From an uncultured Ruminococcus sp. (GTDB taxonomy: Bacteria > Bacillota > Clostridia > Oscillospirales > CAG-272), in the NCBI GenBank assembly GCA_902783705.1, contig CACZSA010000187.1:1-5004 (forward strand): DNA of 5,004 bases, given 5' to 3'. The number at the start of each line of letters is the position of its first letter. The stretch's first letter is position 1. The notes under the pieces were generated by a model. It saw only the letters and a program-made list of their open reading frames with translations. It was not told the origin of the DNA and made no database searches. This document shows positions 4,680 through 5,004 of this stretch, in pieces. Both the position numbers and the translations under genes were made by a program.

Positions 4680-5004
4680 CGCGGTTCCCCTTGATGTACT
4701 TCGAGATCATCTTGTATTTCAGATCCCACAGCTCCTGCGAGAGGTCGACGTAGTAGTTGTGCGGATTCTCGAAGCGCAGGACTTCCTTCCACATCGTGTT
4801 GATCTCTCGCGCGCAGTGGTCGCGGATCTCCTCGAGCGGCGGGAGATTGTAGACCATCTCGCCGCCCCGGAAGATCGGGACGAGGAGCTCGCGGGCCGTG
4901 AAGTCCGTCAGCGTCTGCCGCTTCCAGGTGTATTCCGGGTCGAAGATCTCGAGCGGCGCGGACTGGTCGATCTCCTCGTGGTGCATCGTGATGAGGTCGG
5001 CCTC
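4672..5004 (-). CDS. pncB: Nicotinate phosphoribosyltransferase, C-terminal part (cut by window edge)
   Basis: The reading frame is open to the right edge, so only the last 110 residues are present; the ATG at 4986 is internal, preceded in frame by EADLIT. The sequence matches the C-terminal end of bacterial nicotinate phosphoribosyltransferase: FDPEYTWKR, ARELLVPIFRGGEMVY, PPLEEIRDHC and RFENPHNYYVDLSQELWDLK are family landmarks in the expected order. The full enzyme joins nicotinate and PRPP, with ATP hydrolysis, to make nicotinate mononucleotide in NAD salvage. The catalytic phosphoribosyl-binding part is outside the window and cannot be checked. The TGA stop overlaps the start of the radical SAM gene by 8 nt, indicating one operon read leftwards. 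Confidence 0.93.
   Translation of the reverse strand, partial: EADLITMHHEEIDQSAPLEIFDPEYTWKRQTLTDFTARELLVPIFRGGEMVYNLPPLEEIRDHCAREINTMWKEVLRFENPHNYYVDLSQELWDLKYKMISKYIKGNRGD
4687..4692 (-). promoter_or_regulatory. Ribosome binding site for the radical SAM gene, inside pncB
   Basis: AAGGGG on the minus strand lies 7 nt before the GTG start at 4679 and within the last codons of pncB. It is moderate in strength and supports the GTG start rather than a later ATG. Confidence 0.65.

Noticed and set aside
3900..4694. Plus-strand open frame of 264 codons opposite the radical SAM gene
   Set aside because: Shadow frame: rich in Arg, Asp and Pro, with no domain, while the minus strand encodes clear radical SAM motifs.
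1..5004. CRISPR array, insertion sequence, prophage or integration at the tRNA gene
   Set aside because: No regularly spaced repeats, transposase, integrase or duplicated tRNA 3' end was found; all genes look like core or common accessory metabolism with uniform base composition.

Overview
The window is an ordinary-looking chromosomal segment of a GC-rich bacterium. The best guess is a Bacillota/Clostridia-type organism: it has near-consensus sigma-A promoters (TTGACA or TTGCAA with 16-17 bp to TATAAT/TATACT), purine-rich ribosome binding sites, hairpin-plus-T-run terminators, a full-length two-domain CinA, a PflX-type radical SAM protein and a DUF3795 protein. Codon third positions are mostly G or C in every gene, so no gene stands out as recently acquired. 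This assignment is inference; no 16S or other taxonomic marker beyond a tRNA is present.

Layout. A tRNA-Trp gene lies on the minus strand at the left edge (4-76), with its own promoter (91-119) and an AT-tract upstream element. Positions 120-349 hold no gene but contain several hairpins and an 8-bp direct repeat. A strong plus-strand promoter (350-377), preceded by A-tracts at exact 10-bp intervals, drives a structured leader of about 105 nt and a Gfo/Idh/MocA-type NAD(P)-dependent oxidoreductase (489-1535). A hairpin/T-run terminator (1545-1575) follows, directly in front of the cinA ribosome binding site. cinA (1597-2871) and a GNAT acetyltransferase (2874-3332) form a tight pair with 2 nt between them, closed by a terminator (3358-3391).

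On the minus strand, read from the right edge inwards, come the 3' end of pncB (nicotinate phosphoribosyltransferase, cut by the window edge), a PflX-type radical SAM protein that overlaps it by 8 nt and starts at GTG, and, behind its own promoter, a small Cys-rich DUF3795 protein that converges on the GNAT gene.

Working together. The clearest functional theme is NAD metabolism: the C-terminal domain of CinA is the PncC-type NMN deamidase (NMN to nicotinate mononucleotide), and PncB makes the same product from nicotinate. The radical SAM gene is translationally coupled to pncB, but its substrate is unknown. The oxidoreductase and the GNAT protein have no substrate that can be read from sequence. 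I found no clear undescribed system; the most interesting items are regulatory (leader, terminator placed on the cinA ribosome binding site, promoter dyads) and the pncB-radical SAM coupling.
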